Of a DNA stretch of 64,000 nt, positions 11,444 to 21,697 are shown piece after piece. The stretch spans positions 23,327,001-23,391,000 of the forward strand of contig JAUCBN010000006.1 of NCBI GenBank assembly GCA_035048815.1. Reading direction: 5' to 3'. Under the pieces are notes generated by a model that made no database searches, was not told the DNA's origin, and worked only from the letters and a program-made list of their open reading frames with translations. Within the stretch, counting starts at the first letter, position 1; each line of letters opens with the position of its first letter. Both the position numbers and the translations under genes were made by a program. This stretch comes from Abelmoschus esculentus. Taxonomy: Eukaryota; Streptophyta; Magnoliopsida; Malvales; Malvaceae.

Positions 11444-13238
11444 ACTCCACTACTCTTCTCACTATCCAAGTTTTTAATCAAGCTTTTATATTTTAATCTT
11501 AACCCTCAAAATTTTTAGATCTTCGTATTAAACCATTATCATCGTCGTTCATGATGTTGTAATGATAAAAAATAAAATCTTTTCTCGTTTTAAGATTTGC
11601 ACGTCGTTTGTTATTTGATTGACAATCATTATTATATTATTTTTTCTTTTCTCATTATTCGACATTATTTTAATGTTAGATATTTCGTTCGTCGATTTTA
11701 AATATTAAACACCTACTTAAATCACACGTATGAAAAATAGTTTAGATATTTTTCCAGCCCAATATAAAACTAAATTGTTGTAACATATACAGAAGCCCAA
11801 TAGACACAGATACGTAAAGAAAATAAAAAAAGAAGCCCAGATTACTATCATTAAGACTGTTTCAAGTTGCCACTGCAATTTGGTCTCTTCTCTCTTGTAG
11901 TTCTCTAGCCGAGCAGCCGAAGCAAAATCTGCGTGCCTCTTTTGAAACTACGAAACCAAATAAAAGCAAGCTGCTAATGAGTTTGTTCGAACTCAAGGTA
12001 TCGCCTTTTTTTTTTACCTTTTCCTGTAAATGTTTTTTTTTTTTTTTTTCTCTCTTCTGTGCCATCCTTTTTTTTCATTGAAGTGTTTTGTGAAATCTGC
12101 AACAAAATGTGGTTCCTTCCGTTCATTGGGTTTTAATTTTGATTCAAATGAGATGATAGAGCTATAGGGATTGTTGTTTTTGCGTTGGAATGTTCACTGT
12201 AAAGAATCTACTGTTAGCTTTCCTGAAGTTCGATGAATTGCCTGTGAGAGAATTATTCATATGGATATTGAAAAAGCTGTATATTTTTTAAGCTGTTGAA
12301 ATCGATTCTTTCGTTCATATGTGGTTTTTAAATTCTTTCCCTTTAGGAACATTAAAAATTGAGGGTATATTTATTTAGCTTCAATACGTTTTATAGGTGA
12401 TTGCGTAGGCTCTTTGTAAGTTTACATTCGCGGAACTGAGTATGGATTTCAGATGCTAACTAATTTATATGTTTTCTCCACCAGAAAAAAGGCCATTGAA
12501 TACGGTGCTGTGGAGATCTGTCTGATTGAGCATTTGCCTTTTGCATAAGGCTTGCATGAGCTGTTGATCTTTATGAATTCTATTACCATATGAAGGCATC
12601 CTTAGCTATATAGAAGAAGTATTAATTTTTCACTATTTATTTCAAAACCCATTCGAGTAGCGGATTTTACATGCTTTGCTGAAAGGAGAATTTCAGGTAG
12701 GTTCGTTTTTCATTAACTTCAAATTCATTAGATATGTTTATTGATTGCTCAATTCAGAGTGGTGAACTAACATGGAATTATTTTCTAAATAATTGGACAA
12801 TATATTGATATGCATGATGCTCCCCTCTCCCCCCAAATCATGTTGTTAAACCAGTTCGTGCATTGTTTAACTATTGAATTAGACTCCAAATCAGCACCTG
12901 GTTCATGTACAAAGTTAATCTGAAATGTGAAGAGTGATGAATTTGTAGAAAGTTATTTAATGTATTGTCTATTGATGACTTTATTGGGCATTTGATTTCA
13001 TTTAGCATTTAGCAATGAGAAAATCTGGCTGAAACTATGGTTTGATTGATTTAATACTATACTGATGTGTATTAACTCTTATCCTAATTTATGCAGATTT
13101 TGCCATGATAATTTGCATTCTCTGTATGATGGTGTGATGAGAAAGTTCTTTCAATCTGTTTCTTCCGCATGGAAAGGATTTGTTGTCTTGTTGAGCAAGT
13201 ATCCTCAAAAGTTCTAATGATGGATTCTTCCTGCAAAG
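11444..13238 (+). other. Spliced 5' leader of the PPR gene (inferred)
   Basis: Splice-like signals suggest leader exons ending at 11998 (CTCAAG before GTATCG), about 12485-12696, and from 13097 onward. The region around 11860-11998 looks transcribed (moderate GC) after AT-rich spacer. Several upstream ATGs occur in the last leader exon. Exon limits are inferred from sequence only. Confidence 0.4.
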
Positions 13239-15494
13239 ATGAACAGGTTTGCTGTCTCTTCCCTGAGCCATTGTTTCCAGCGCTTATATCATTACTACCC
13301 CCAAACTTTTGCCCCAAGTACTGGTTCATTTATTCACAAAAGATATTTTGGCCAAATACTCTACTTGTCACACTCCGCCAATACCAGGCCTTTTCCCAAT
13401 TATTCACCAAAGAAACCTACCATCAAGGAATCAGAACTTGTGCATCAAATCTCTAATGCAATAAAACTACGTCGTTCTGAGCCACTCTGTCGTGTTCTGA
13501 AGCCTTATGAGTCCAAATTTAGATCCGATCATCTTATTTGGGTTCTGATGAACATTAAGGATGATTATAGACTTATTTTGGATTTCTTTGAGTGGGCATG
13601 CTTGCGTAGAGACCCGACACTTGAAGCACGGTGCATTGTTGTCCAAATTGCTGCAGCTTCAAAAGATTTTAAAATGGCTCATCAACTTATTCATGACTTC
13701 TGGTCAAAACCTAATTCGGATATTCGTCTCTCGTTCAGTTGCTTCCTTGAGCGTTTAATTTACACTTACAAGGACTGGGGTTCAGATCCCAATGTGTTTG
13801 ATGTTTTCTTTCAAGTTCTTGTTGAAGCCGGGTTGCTTGATGAAGGGAGGAAGCTCTTTGACAAAATGTTAAATTATGGGTTGATTATCTCAGTTGATTC
13901 TTTAAACGTATATCTTAGTAAATTAAAAGACCATTTTGATGGGCTTTGGAGGGCAGTAAAGGTTTTCGTTGAACTTCCTGATGTGGGCATTTGTTGGAAT
14001 ACAGCATCATACAACATTATCATTCACTCACTCTGTCAATTAGGAAAAATAAAAGAAGCCCACCGCTTGCTCTTGCAAATGGAGTTGAGGGCCTGTATTC
14101 CTGATGTTGTAACATATAGCACCATAATTAATGGATATTGTCGTGCAGGGAAGCTGCAAATGGTGTTACTGCTCATTGACGAAATGCAAAGTAAAGAATT
14201 GAAGCCTTACACTTATACCTATAGCAGCATAATTTATCTACTCTGCAAGACTGGTAAGGTAGCTGAAGCTGAGAAGGTTTTGAGAGAGATGTTGAACCAG
14301 GGAGTACTCCCTGATAATGTGGTATACACAACTCTCATAGATGGTTTCTGTAAGCTGGGGAATATTGCTTCCGCGAATAGGTTGTTAAATGAGATGCATG
14401 GTCGAAAAATTATCCCTGATTTACTAACTTATACATCTATAATATGTGGGTTTTGTCGAACTGGAAAGATGATAGAAGCGCGTACTGTCCTTGAAGAAAT
14501 GCTTGGTACAGGGTTGGAGCCCGATGAAGTTACATACACAGCACTTATTGACGGATATTGCAAGGCAGGTGAAATGAAGCAGGCCTTTGCCCTCCATAAT
14601 CAGATGGTACAGACGGGGCTCATACCTAATGTTGTCACTTACACTGCACTTACCGACGGCCTTTGTAAATGCGGAGAGGTAGATACAGCGAATGAGCTTC
14701 TTCACGAAATGTGTGGTAGGGGCCTTCAACCAAACATCTTTACCTACAACTCTCTTGTTAATGGGCTCTGTAAATCAGGAAACACCGCACAAGCTATTCA
14801 ACTGATGAATGATATGGAGATCGCAGGACTTCATCCCGATGTTATTACATACACTACTCTAATGGATGCTTACTGTAAGACGGGGGAGATGGATACGGCT
14901 CATGAGCTTCTGAGGAAGATGTTGGATAGAGGAATCCAACCCACGCTTGTTACATTCAATGTGCTGATGAACGGTTTTTGTATGTCTGGACTGCTGGAAG
15001 ATGGTGAGAAGTTACTACAATGGATGTTGGCAAAAGGTATAACGCCTAACGCAACCACATATAATCATCTTATGAAGCAGTACTGCATAAGAAAGGATAT
15101 GCGAGCCACAGCTGCAATGTGGAAAAGCATGTGTGCGGAAGGAGTGGTACCGGATGCAAACTCGTATAACATTTTGATACACGGGCATTGCAAAGCAAGG
15201 AATATGAAAGAGGCATGGTTCTTACATAAAGAAATGATCGACAAGGGATACGATCTTACAGCTAGTTCATACACTGTTCTGATAAAGGGTTTTATCAAGA
15301 GGAAGAAGATGAGCGAGGCGAGGGAAGCTTTCGAAGAGATGAGAACGAAAGGTTTGGCAGCAGATAAAGAGATGTATGATATTTTTGTTGATATAAACTA
15401 TGAAGAAGGGAACATGGAAACCACACTTGAACTTTGTGATGAAGTGATAGAGAACTGCCTTGTAACCAAGCTTAACAATGAAAACAAGAAGTAG
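13239..15494 (+). CDS. Pentatricopeptide repeat protein, P class, probably mitochondrial
   Basis: Sequence-specific organelle RNA-binding protein of 751 residues, encoded without introns as is usual for PPRs. The N-terminus (about 1-50) is rich in Ser, Arg, Phe and Tyr and poor in acids, fitting a mitochondrial presequence. From about 245 onward come consecutive 35-residue PPR motifs such as VTYSTIINGYCRAGKLQ, VVYTTLIDGFCKLGNIA and VTYTALIDGYCKAGEMK, at least twelve in tandem. There is no E, DYW or SMR tail, so it is a pure P-class protein likely acting in transcript stabilisation, processing or translation. It resembles Arabidopsis At1g05670, from memory. The target RNA cannot be read from the sequence by eye. 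An out-of-frame upstream ORF (13169-13456) overlaps the start. Confidence 0.93.
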   Translation: MNRFAVSSLSHCFQRLYHYYPQTFAPSTGSFIHKRYFGQILYLSHSANTRPFPNYSPKKPTIKESELVHQISNAIKLRRSEPLCRVLKPYESKFRSDHLIWVLMNIKDDYRLILDFFEWACLRRDPTLEARCIVVQIAAASKDFKMAHQLIHDFWSKPNSDIRLSFSCFLERLIYTYKDWGSDPNVFDVFFQVLVEAGLLDEGRKLFDKMLNYGLIISVDSLNVYLSKLKDHFDGLWRAVKVFVELPDVGICWNTASYNIIIHSLCQLGKIKEAHRLLLQMELRACIPDVVTYSTIINGYCRAGKLQMVLLLIDEMQSKELKPYTYTYSSIIYLLCKTGKVAEAEKVLREMLNQGVLPDNVVYTTLIDGFCKLGNIASANRLLNEMHGRKIIPDLLTYTSIICGFCRTGKMIEARTVLEEMLGTGLEPDEVTYTALIDGYCKAGEMKQAFALHNQMVQTGLIPNVVTYTALTDGLCKCGEVDTANELLHEMCGRGLQPNIFTYNSLVNGLCKSGNTAQAIQLMNDMEIAGLHPDVITYTTLMDAYCKTGEMDTAHELLRKMLDRGIQPTLVTFNVLMNGFCMSGLLEDGEKLLQWMLAKGITPNATTYNHLMKQYCIRKDMRATAAMWKSMCAEGVVPDANSYNILIHGHCKARNMKEAWFLHKEMIDKGYDLTASSYTVLIKGFIKRKKMSEAREAFEEMRTKGLAADKEMYDIFVDINYEEGNMETTLELCDEVIENCLVTKLNNENKK

Positions 15495-16044
15495 CTTGAT
15501 ATTTTTTTCTGGCTTTTCTTGCTTGCTGCTGGGGCTGTCATGGTCATGGATGGAATTGATATTGCTGGGTTTGGTTAGCATCTGTCCCTCTTATGTAACC
15601 CAACATTTTTGTTGAATTTTGTTTTCTTTTTATGTAGTAGCAGATCTTTTATTTTGATAAACAACGAACAATATATTTATCATTGAAAAAAATAAAATAC
15701 TAGACACATTTAACTCAAAATATAATTTAAACAACTATATATTTTCGCCGAACATTGTAAATTTATATTAGAATTGAATTTAAATAATTATTAATTATAA
15801 AAAAAATAATTCTTAACAACTCAATATGATAATAATTCAATATGCAAACAGGCTACAGCAAATCGGTAAAACTTTGGAATGATTTTCATTTTTACCCTTC
15901 GTCTTACAGTCCAGTCATTCCCACAAAATTTTAAAATTTACCGACAAAAAGAAGCAAAGTAGGTAGAGAGAGTAAAGAACTGGAACAGAGGCTCAGCTCA
16001 ATACCCCACATGTCCAAGTGGGTCCCAATGACGTCAAATCAAAA
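15495..16044. other. Convergent 3' region between PPR and kinase genes
   Basis: Contains the 3' UTR of the PPR gene and, on the other strand, that of the receptor kinase. The AT-rich middle (about 15650-15850) shows no ORF. Confidence 0.4.
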
Positions 16045-17952
16045 TCAAACATTTGACACGTCAGAATCACTCCCATTGGAATACGACACTCTAAGCACAC
16101 GTGTACGGTTCTTGATCCGATTGAGTTCACCCACGATCTCCCTTGCATCTGGTCGATCATCCTTATCAGCCGCCACACAACGGAACGCCAGTTCAGCCAC
16201 AGCATCGACGCCGTCAGCTAGCTTCCCGTCGAGGATCAGAGCGGGGTCCACTACTTGATGGAGCAACCCCAACTGGATCTTCGAAACGACCAAATCAGCC
16301 AACGCCATTTCCCTTTTCTCCCGCCTTTGATCCACCGCTCGCAACCCAGAAATCAACTCCAATAAAACGACGCCGAAGCTGTAAACGTCGCTTTTCTCAG
16401 TTAACCTGAACGATCGGTGGTAATCCGGATCCAAATACCCCGGTGTTCCCTGAGGTCCGGTGCAAACAAATTCAGACTTCGAAGAAGAATTTTCAGGGAA
16501 AGCCAAGAGCCTGGAAAGCCCAAAATCTCCAACTTTAATCCTCATATCTCTTTCAACGAAAATATTTGAGGTCGTGATATCTCGGTGAACAATCGGCGGC
16601 AAAACCGAGAAATGCAAGTACTCAATAGCCAGAGCCGTCTGCAAAGCTATATCGATCCTCACCGGCCATGTCAGCGATGCTTTTGGACGGCCGTGAAGGT
16701 GGTCGGCGAGGGTTCCATTGGGAACATAATCGTAAACCAAAAGTAACCCTCTGGGATCGCTGCAATAACCGTGAAGTTTGACGAGATTCGGGTGATGAAT
16801 CGACGAAAGGATCAGGATTTCGTTGCAGAAAAATTTGGTTGATAAAGCGTTGCCAGATTGGTTGTTTTTGTGAAGGTATTTCACTGCTACTATTAGATTG
16901 TCGTGGAGTTGACCCAAGTAGACTGACCCAAAGCCGCCGTCACCGATTTTGCGTTTCGGGTCGAATTTATTGGTGGAAGTTTCGAGCTCTTCGTAAGTGA
17001 AAACGGGAGGGAGAAGGCTGGCTGCACGGTGGCGCCGTAGGAATAAAGTTGTCGGGTCTTCTTCTACGGATTGGGATTTGAGTTTCTTGGATCGGAAAAC
17101 AGCAAAGGTCACCGACAAAACAAAGAAAATGCAGGTCAATGCCAGAACAGAGGAGAAGATTGCGATTTTATGACGGTGGTTAACGTGAATCAAAATAGGG
17201 GAAATGGTGGTTTTGGCCTGGAAACAAAGGAATTTTTTGTTGGGATCCGATGAATTGAACCCACATACACCGTTCTTCGATTTACAGTCTTTACAGCTGG
17301 AGAAGTAAGAGTCTTGAGTTTCGTCCCATTCAACTTGAAAACCCACTTCCAAGAAATTTTGAAGGTAACCCAGGACATCAGGTTGGCAGCCTTGCTCGGG
17401 AAGAGGACGGATCGATCCGCAGCCAAGGAGAAGCTTGACTGGGTTTTGCATAACCCCACATTCCCAGGTACATTGGGTACAATCGGGAAGACTCGAAGGG
17501 GAACAAGAACGGAGAAGCGACAGTCTAGAGCAAGAAGCATCGGAGATTCGAAACGGTGAACCGGAGAGATTGGTAGGAAGGAAATGAAAAGAAGGGCAAG
17601 TGGAACTGGAAGAAGAAGAAGAGAGTGTTGTCGGCGGTGGTAAAGGAGAGAGTGTGAGTGAAGTGGCGTTGGGATCAAAGTTGAGTAAAGAAAAAGAGTG
17701 GTTGTTAATGGAGATGGTGGAGAAAGGAGTTGAGCAATTGACGACGAATGAAGGATGTCCGCACCCAGAAGAGAAAGAGAAAGGGAAAGGGGGTGTTGAA
17801 GTGAAAGGTGGGCATGGGGATTTAGAGAAGATTCCTGGACCAGATGAACATGAATGATGAGTTAGTGTAGCTTCTGTGCGCAGCAGCCATGGTAAGGAGA
17901 TGAAGAAGATGGTGGTTAAAAGCGGCGGCGGTGGTGAGGGTGGTGGAGGCAT
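16045..17952 (-). CDS. LRK10-like/WAK-like receptor-like protein kinase
   Basis: Single-pass plasma-membrane Ser/Thr kinase of 635 residues from one intronless ORF. Signal peptide about 1-28; cysteine-rich wall-facing domain (GUB_WAK-like plus the C-terminal WAK-associated part with CKDCKSKNGVCGF, about 220-232); transmembrane helix about 263-286; kinase domain about 335-610. Catalytic features are complete: glycine loop G337-x-G339-x-x-G342, VAVK lysine K358, helix-C E378, HRD 456-458 with N463, DFG 476-478, and the activation-loop segment GTPGYLDPDY. It should therefore be an active RD kinase. Ligand and pathway are not evident; relatives act in cell-wall sensing and in defence or ABA responses. 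The proline-rich start is unusual but in frame with the signal peptide. Confidence 0.92.
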   Translation of the reverse strand: MPPPPSPPPPLLTTIFFISLPWLLRTEATLTHHSCSSGPGIFSKSPCPPFTSTPPFPFSFSSGCGHPSFVVNCSTPFSTISINNHSFSLLNFDPNATSLTLSPLPPPTTLSSSSSSSTCPSFHFLPTNLSGSPFRISDASCSRLSLLRSCSPSSLPDCTQCTWECGVMQNPVKLLLGCGSIRPLPEQGCQPDVLGYLQNFLEVGFQVEWDETQDSYFSSCKDCKSKNGVCGFNSSDPNKKFLCFQAKTTISPILIHVNHRHKIAIFSSVLALTCIFFVLSVTFAVFRSKKLKSQSVEEDPTTLFLRRHRAASLLPPVFTYEELETSTNKFDPKRKIGDGGFGSVYLGQLHDNLIVAVKYLHKNNQSGNALSTKFFCNEILILSSIHHPNLVKLHGYCSDPRGLLLVYDYVPNGTLADHLHGRPKASLTWPVRIDIALQTALAIEYLHFSVLPPIVHRDITTSNIFVERDMRIKVGDFGLSRLLAFPENSSSKSEFVCTGPQGTPGYLDPDYHRSFRLTEKSDVYSFGVVLLELISGLRAVDQRREKREMALADLVVSKIQLGLLHQVVDPALILDGKLADGVDAVAELAFRCVAADKDDRPDAREIVGELNRIKNRTRVLRVSYSNGSDSDVSNV

Positions 17953-18405
17953 GAAGGACGATGAGAGAGGATAGTTTGCACTAGGTCATAAAGAAGGGTG
18001 AATGAGGGGACTCTGTATTTGTCCACAGGCACAGCCGCTTGGTTCGAGGTTCGTTGAAAATCGAACCGTGATTGGAGTGTCTGGGGGGAAGGAAGGTCCG
18101 GGGGAACAACGACGAGTCACGTGAACTCACGTGGGGTTAAGACAAAGGAAAAAAAGAAAAACGAAGGTAACGGTGTGCATTGGTTTGTTTTAATCGAAAT
18201 TATTTTAATTAATTCTATTGATAAATTTTAAATAAATTCATTTAATAATTAAAATTTTAAAATTTTTAATTAATTCGATTATAATTAATTTCTTTCGAAT
18301 TGAATTAACCAAATATAAACTTCTAAACAAAATTGTCTTAACGCAGTAAGATACGAAGTCATTAAGCGGGTTTAGGTTCTCTCGAGGAGCTGGTCGGTAG
18401 TGAAA
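17953..18405. other. Kinase promoter region and spacer
   Basis: Upstream of the minus-strand kinase. The first 200 bases are moderately GC-rich, with an ACGTG-containing stretch at 18119-18133, and probably contain leader and promoter. Beyond that the sequence is AT-rich with no ORF. Confidence 0.35.
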
Positions 18406-18645
18406 AATTCTTAACAAACATCAAGCATTTCTAAATATTATTAAGGTTGAATATCGTTAAATATTATTAAATTAATTAATAAATATTAAAAAATTAAAGA
18501 TTTAATATATAATTAATAATTATTTAAAATAATAATTTAAAATATTAACATTTTAATTTTTATTAATTAATTTAATAATATTAAACATTATTAATATTTA
18601 ATAATATTTGACACAATTATTAAACTCATCCACCGATAATACAAA
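18406..18645. mobile_element. AT-rich foldback MITE, short copy
   Basis: Palindromic AT-rich sequence whose halves pair through TAAATTAATTAATAAATATT-like segments. It ends in AAACTCATCCACC, recalling the element at 3100-3545. It is noncoding; borders are approximate. Confidence 0.45.
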
Positions 18646-19002
18646 CAACGGTTGACTGTTAATAAATTAAATATGAACCGAAAGCATATATAAAGATATA
18701 ATATTATATATATTTTAAACCAGTTAAAATAATTATACTAGTATCTGTTTTAGAATATATTTTTAATTATAATTATTATAATGTTATTATTATATTTAAA
18801 CCCGTAATCTTCAAAATAATAATTATTTCTTTAATCATCTATACAAAATAATTTATGTAAAATATAATGTTATTATTATACTTTTAATTATAATTTATTC
18901 CCTGTAGACTTGTAGTGCGAAAGACCGATGTTTCACGCCGTTCACGGAACACCATCTATTGATCTTTATTTCCTTCCACATTTTTAATAAAGTTATGGCT
19001 TT

Positions 19003-19510
19003 TAGGGATGGGTACGGGTCGGGTCGGATTTTCGGTTTATCTATACTTGATCCAAAAAAAATACACTCTTCACTCGTTACCCGACCCGATCTGAAGTTAG
19101 GGTAAAAAAATTCGACCCGATTTGATTTTTAAGCTTTAAAATCCGATTTGATCCGACCTAATTTTTAACCTTTAAAATCTGACCCGACCCGAATCATTAA
19201 AAATTTAAATTTTAAAGATTTAATTATAAAAAATAAAATTTAGAGATATAATTATAAATAAAATAAAATTTTAGTGACCTAATTGTAAAGAAAATTAATT
19301 TCAATGATCTAATTATATGAAATATATAAAAAGAGAGATCATTATTGCAAATATCCCTAAAATATATATATATAAAATTACACTATTAGTCTTGGACCAG
19401 ATCAGATTATTTTCACCCTAAAATTAAACTCGATTTTTCTTTAAAAAATCTGATCCATTTGAACTGGATCGGATTGAAACCCATCGAATTTGAGTTCCGT
19501 GCCCATCTAC
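19003..19510. mobile_element. Non-autonomous element with TAGGGATGGGTACGG terminus
   Basis: Starts TAGGGATGGGTACGG and ends with a near inverse (reverse complement GTAGATGGGCACGG). The interior repeats CGACCCGA/GATCCGA phrases and has no ORF. The length of about 508 bp and the termini resemble the element at 10929-11438. No convincing target duplication was found. Confidence 0.5.
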
Positions 19511-20669
19511 AGTGACATTTTATTTTATGAGAAAAATTAAAAACAAAAGTTGCTTAATATAATACTAATATTAGTGTGAAATAATAAATATTTTGTAATT
19601 TGTACGTCAAATATGTGTTGTAGTTTATAGGTGACCTACGCATACGTCGTGGGAACCGGTATCTTATAATAACTTGAATTTATTTATTTTTAATTTATAA
19701 ATATTTTTATCCTTGAATTATTTAAATAAACTATTTAAATAATATTACTGTTTTACATATGTCTGACTAAAAATTAATTTTAATCATATTTTAAATATTT
19801 TTATAATAACAATTGAATATTATTAAAAATTATTAAAGAAATGTTATAAATACAATATATCCAAAAGAGAAAAAATAATAGATATTGTTTTATTAAAATT
19901 TTATGCAAAAATTTAAAAGTATACAGAAAATTTTAAAAAAATATTCTGAATCTTTAATATTTATATAAATGTTTAATATTTATATAAAGTTTAATATACT
20001 GTTAAAATTTAAAAAATATTCTGAATACTTTTGTCTTTATTCAAATAAAGATATTGTAAAAAATAAACGAGTTAAACTATCACGCAAATTTTGTTACGAT
20101 TGATCATATCGATAAATAATTATTAATTGAGTGAGATTAGTCTTTTTATGATAATCGATAAAATTAAAATCATAAACTAACATCGTGAATATTTTTATGT
20201 AAGCATTAAATGTTTATAAAGATTAACTTTAACTGAAGGTGTTAAATTTCCCGATTAAATATAAATCGGTTAAAAACTCGACTTAACCCATCCCATAGTT
20301 ATCCATACTATTTAGGGGAAGGATTCAACGCTTCTTGTTGAAATTTTTGTGAAAGAGAATCTAGTCTTCCTGGAAAATCATTTCCCCTGTCCCAGTTGGG
20401 TTGAATCTTCGTGTACAATCTCTAGTCTTCATCCAAATTTATTATATATGTATGACTAGTATTTTCGTGGAAATTTTGTAAGAAAATCACGGATAAAAAA
20501 ACTACTAGAAGATACCACATTGGAAGATTAGAATATAAATTGAATATAATTATAATTAGTTATTTGATTAAATTATTTATTTTTTAGATTATAGTTTAGA
20601 CTCGTATCACACTGTTGTTTAAAAGTATAATGCTTTTTTTAATTATTCAAGTTTTATTAATATCCTATT
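19511..20669. other. AT-rich intergenic region
   Basis: No supported gene. Includes A/T runs and short repeated phrases such as TTTAATATTTATATAAA near 19960-20000. Confidence 0.4.
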
Positions 20670-21261
20670 ACTAATTATTATATGGATTCGTTCTATCATT
20701 TAAGATATGACCCCGTCAATTAAATTAAGACACAATATATTTTTTTTATATTGTATTCACACATAAGCATCATCCAAATCATCTACTTTAATGCCTTTGA
20801 TTTTAAAAAAATATTACCAAAGGTTTTTTATGTTGTATTCCTCTTTATTGTTCAATTTTTTAATTAATTTTTTCTAACCCCTGACTCCTATCTCTAACCC
20901 TAAACTTTAAATCTAAACCCTAACATTTAACCCTAAACCTAAACAATAACCCCTAACCCTAAATCATAAGCTTAAACCTAAAATAAACACTAAACTCTAA
21001 ACCACATAAACCCTAAACCATCAACCCATAATCCTTAAACCCCAAATCTATATAAAAAATAATTAAAAAAATTTAAAGAACAAAGAAAAAGATGACACAA
21101 GAAATCTTTGATAGTTTTTTTTTAAAAATCAAAGACATTAAATTAGAAGATTTAGACAATACTTATATGTAAATATGATATGAAAAAATATATTATGTTT
21201 CTTAATTTAATTGGTTGAAATCATATTTAAGTGATAGAACGAGTTCATGTAATAATTTCTC
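20670..21261. mobile_element. Foldback MITE with telomere-like core, second copy
   Basis: Arms pair with each other and match the arms of 3995-4635, sharing CATAAGCATCATCCAAATC-like and ATTTAATTGGTTG segments and the terminal GTTCATGTAATAATTTCTC. The core at about 20874-21050 is degenerate CCCTAAA/CCCTAA, so the core runs opposite to the first copy. TTA occurs just outside both ends, suggesting a 3-bp target duplication. The left terminus is more diverged than the right. Confidence 0.78.
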
Positions 21262-21697
21262 TTAACAAACATTCAAATTCGATTAACGGAAAATTAATTA
21301 TACACGCTTAAGCACGCTCTCTGAGCGCGTGGGAGATTGACTTAGGTAAATCCCCTTCATTCTCCCTTGTAATAAACGAGGACTGGACTACCACTTGGTA
21401 ATTTCGTCTTCATCTTCTTCCTTATCAACTATCCCCTGCTTGATTACTAAGAAAATTAAATAAACCAAACTTCTTTAATCCTTCCAAGAAATATCAAACA
21501 AAACAAACTTTTCCAATATATTATTATACTCGCGTAATCCGGAATAATCAAATTCAAATCCTATTCTAGAAAATAAAAACAAAAGAAATTTACTGCAAGT
21601 AGACTTTTTTTTTCCGGTTCATATCTGCGTATTTGATAATATTCTTCAATTTCAGAAACCATTTTTTTTCTTTCGTTGAGATTGGTTCTGTTTGTGC
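21262..21697. other. DUF569 gene leader and promoter region
   Basis: Spacer and probable 5' leader before the ATG at 21698. The sequence from about 21600 is pyrimidine-rich, as in many plant leaders. No ORF is supported. Confidence 0.35.
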
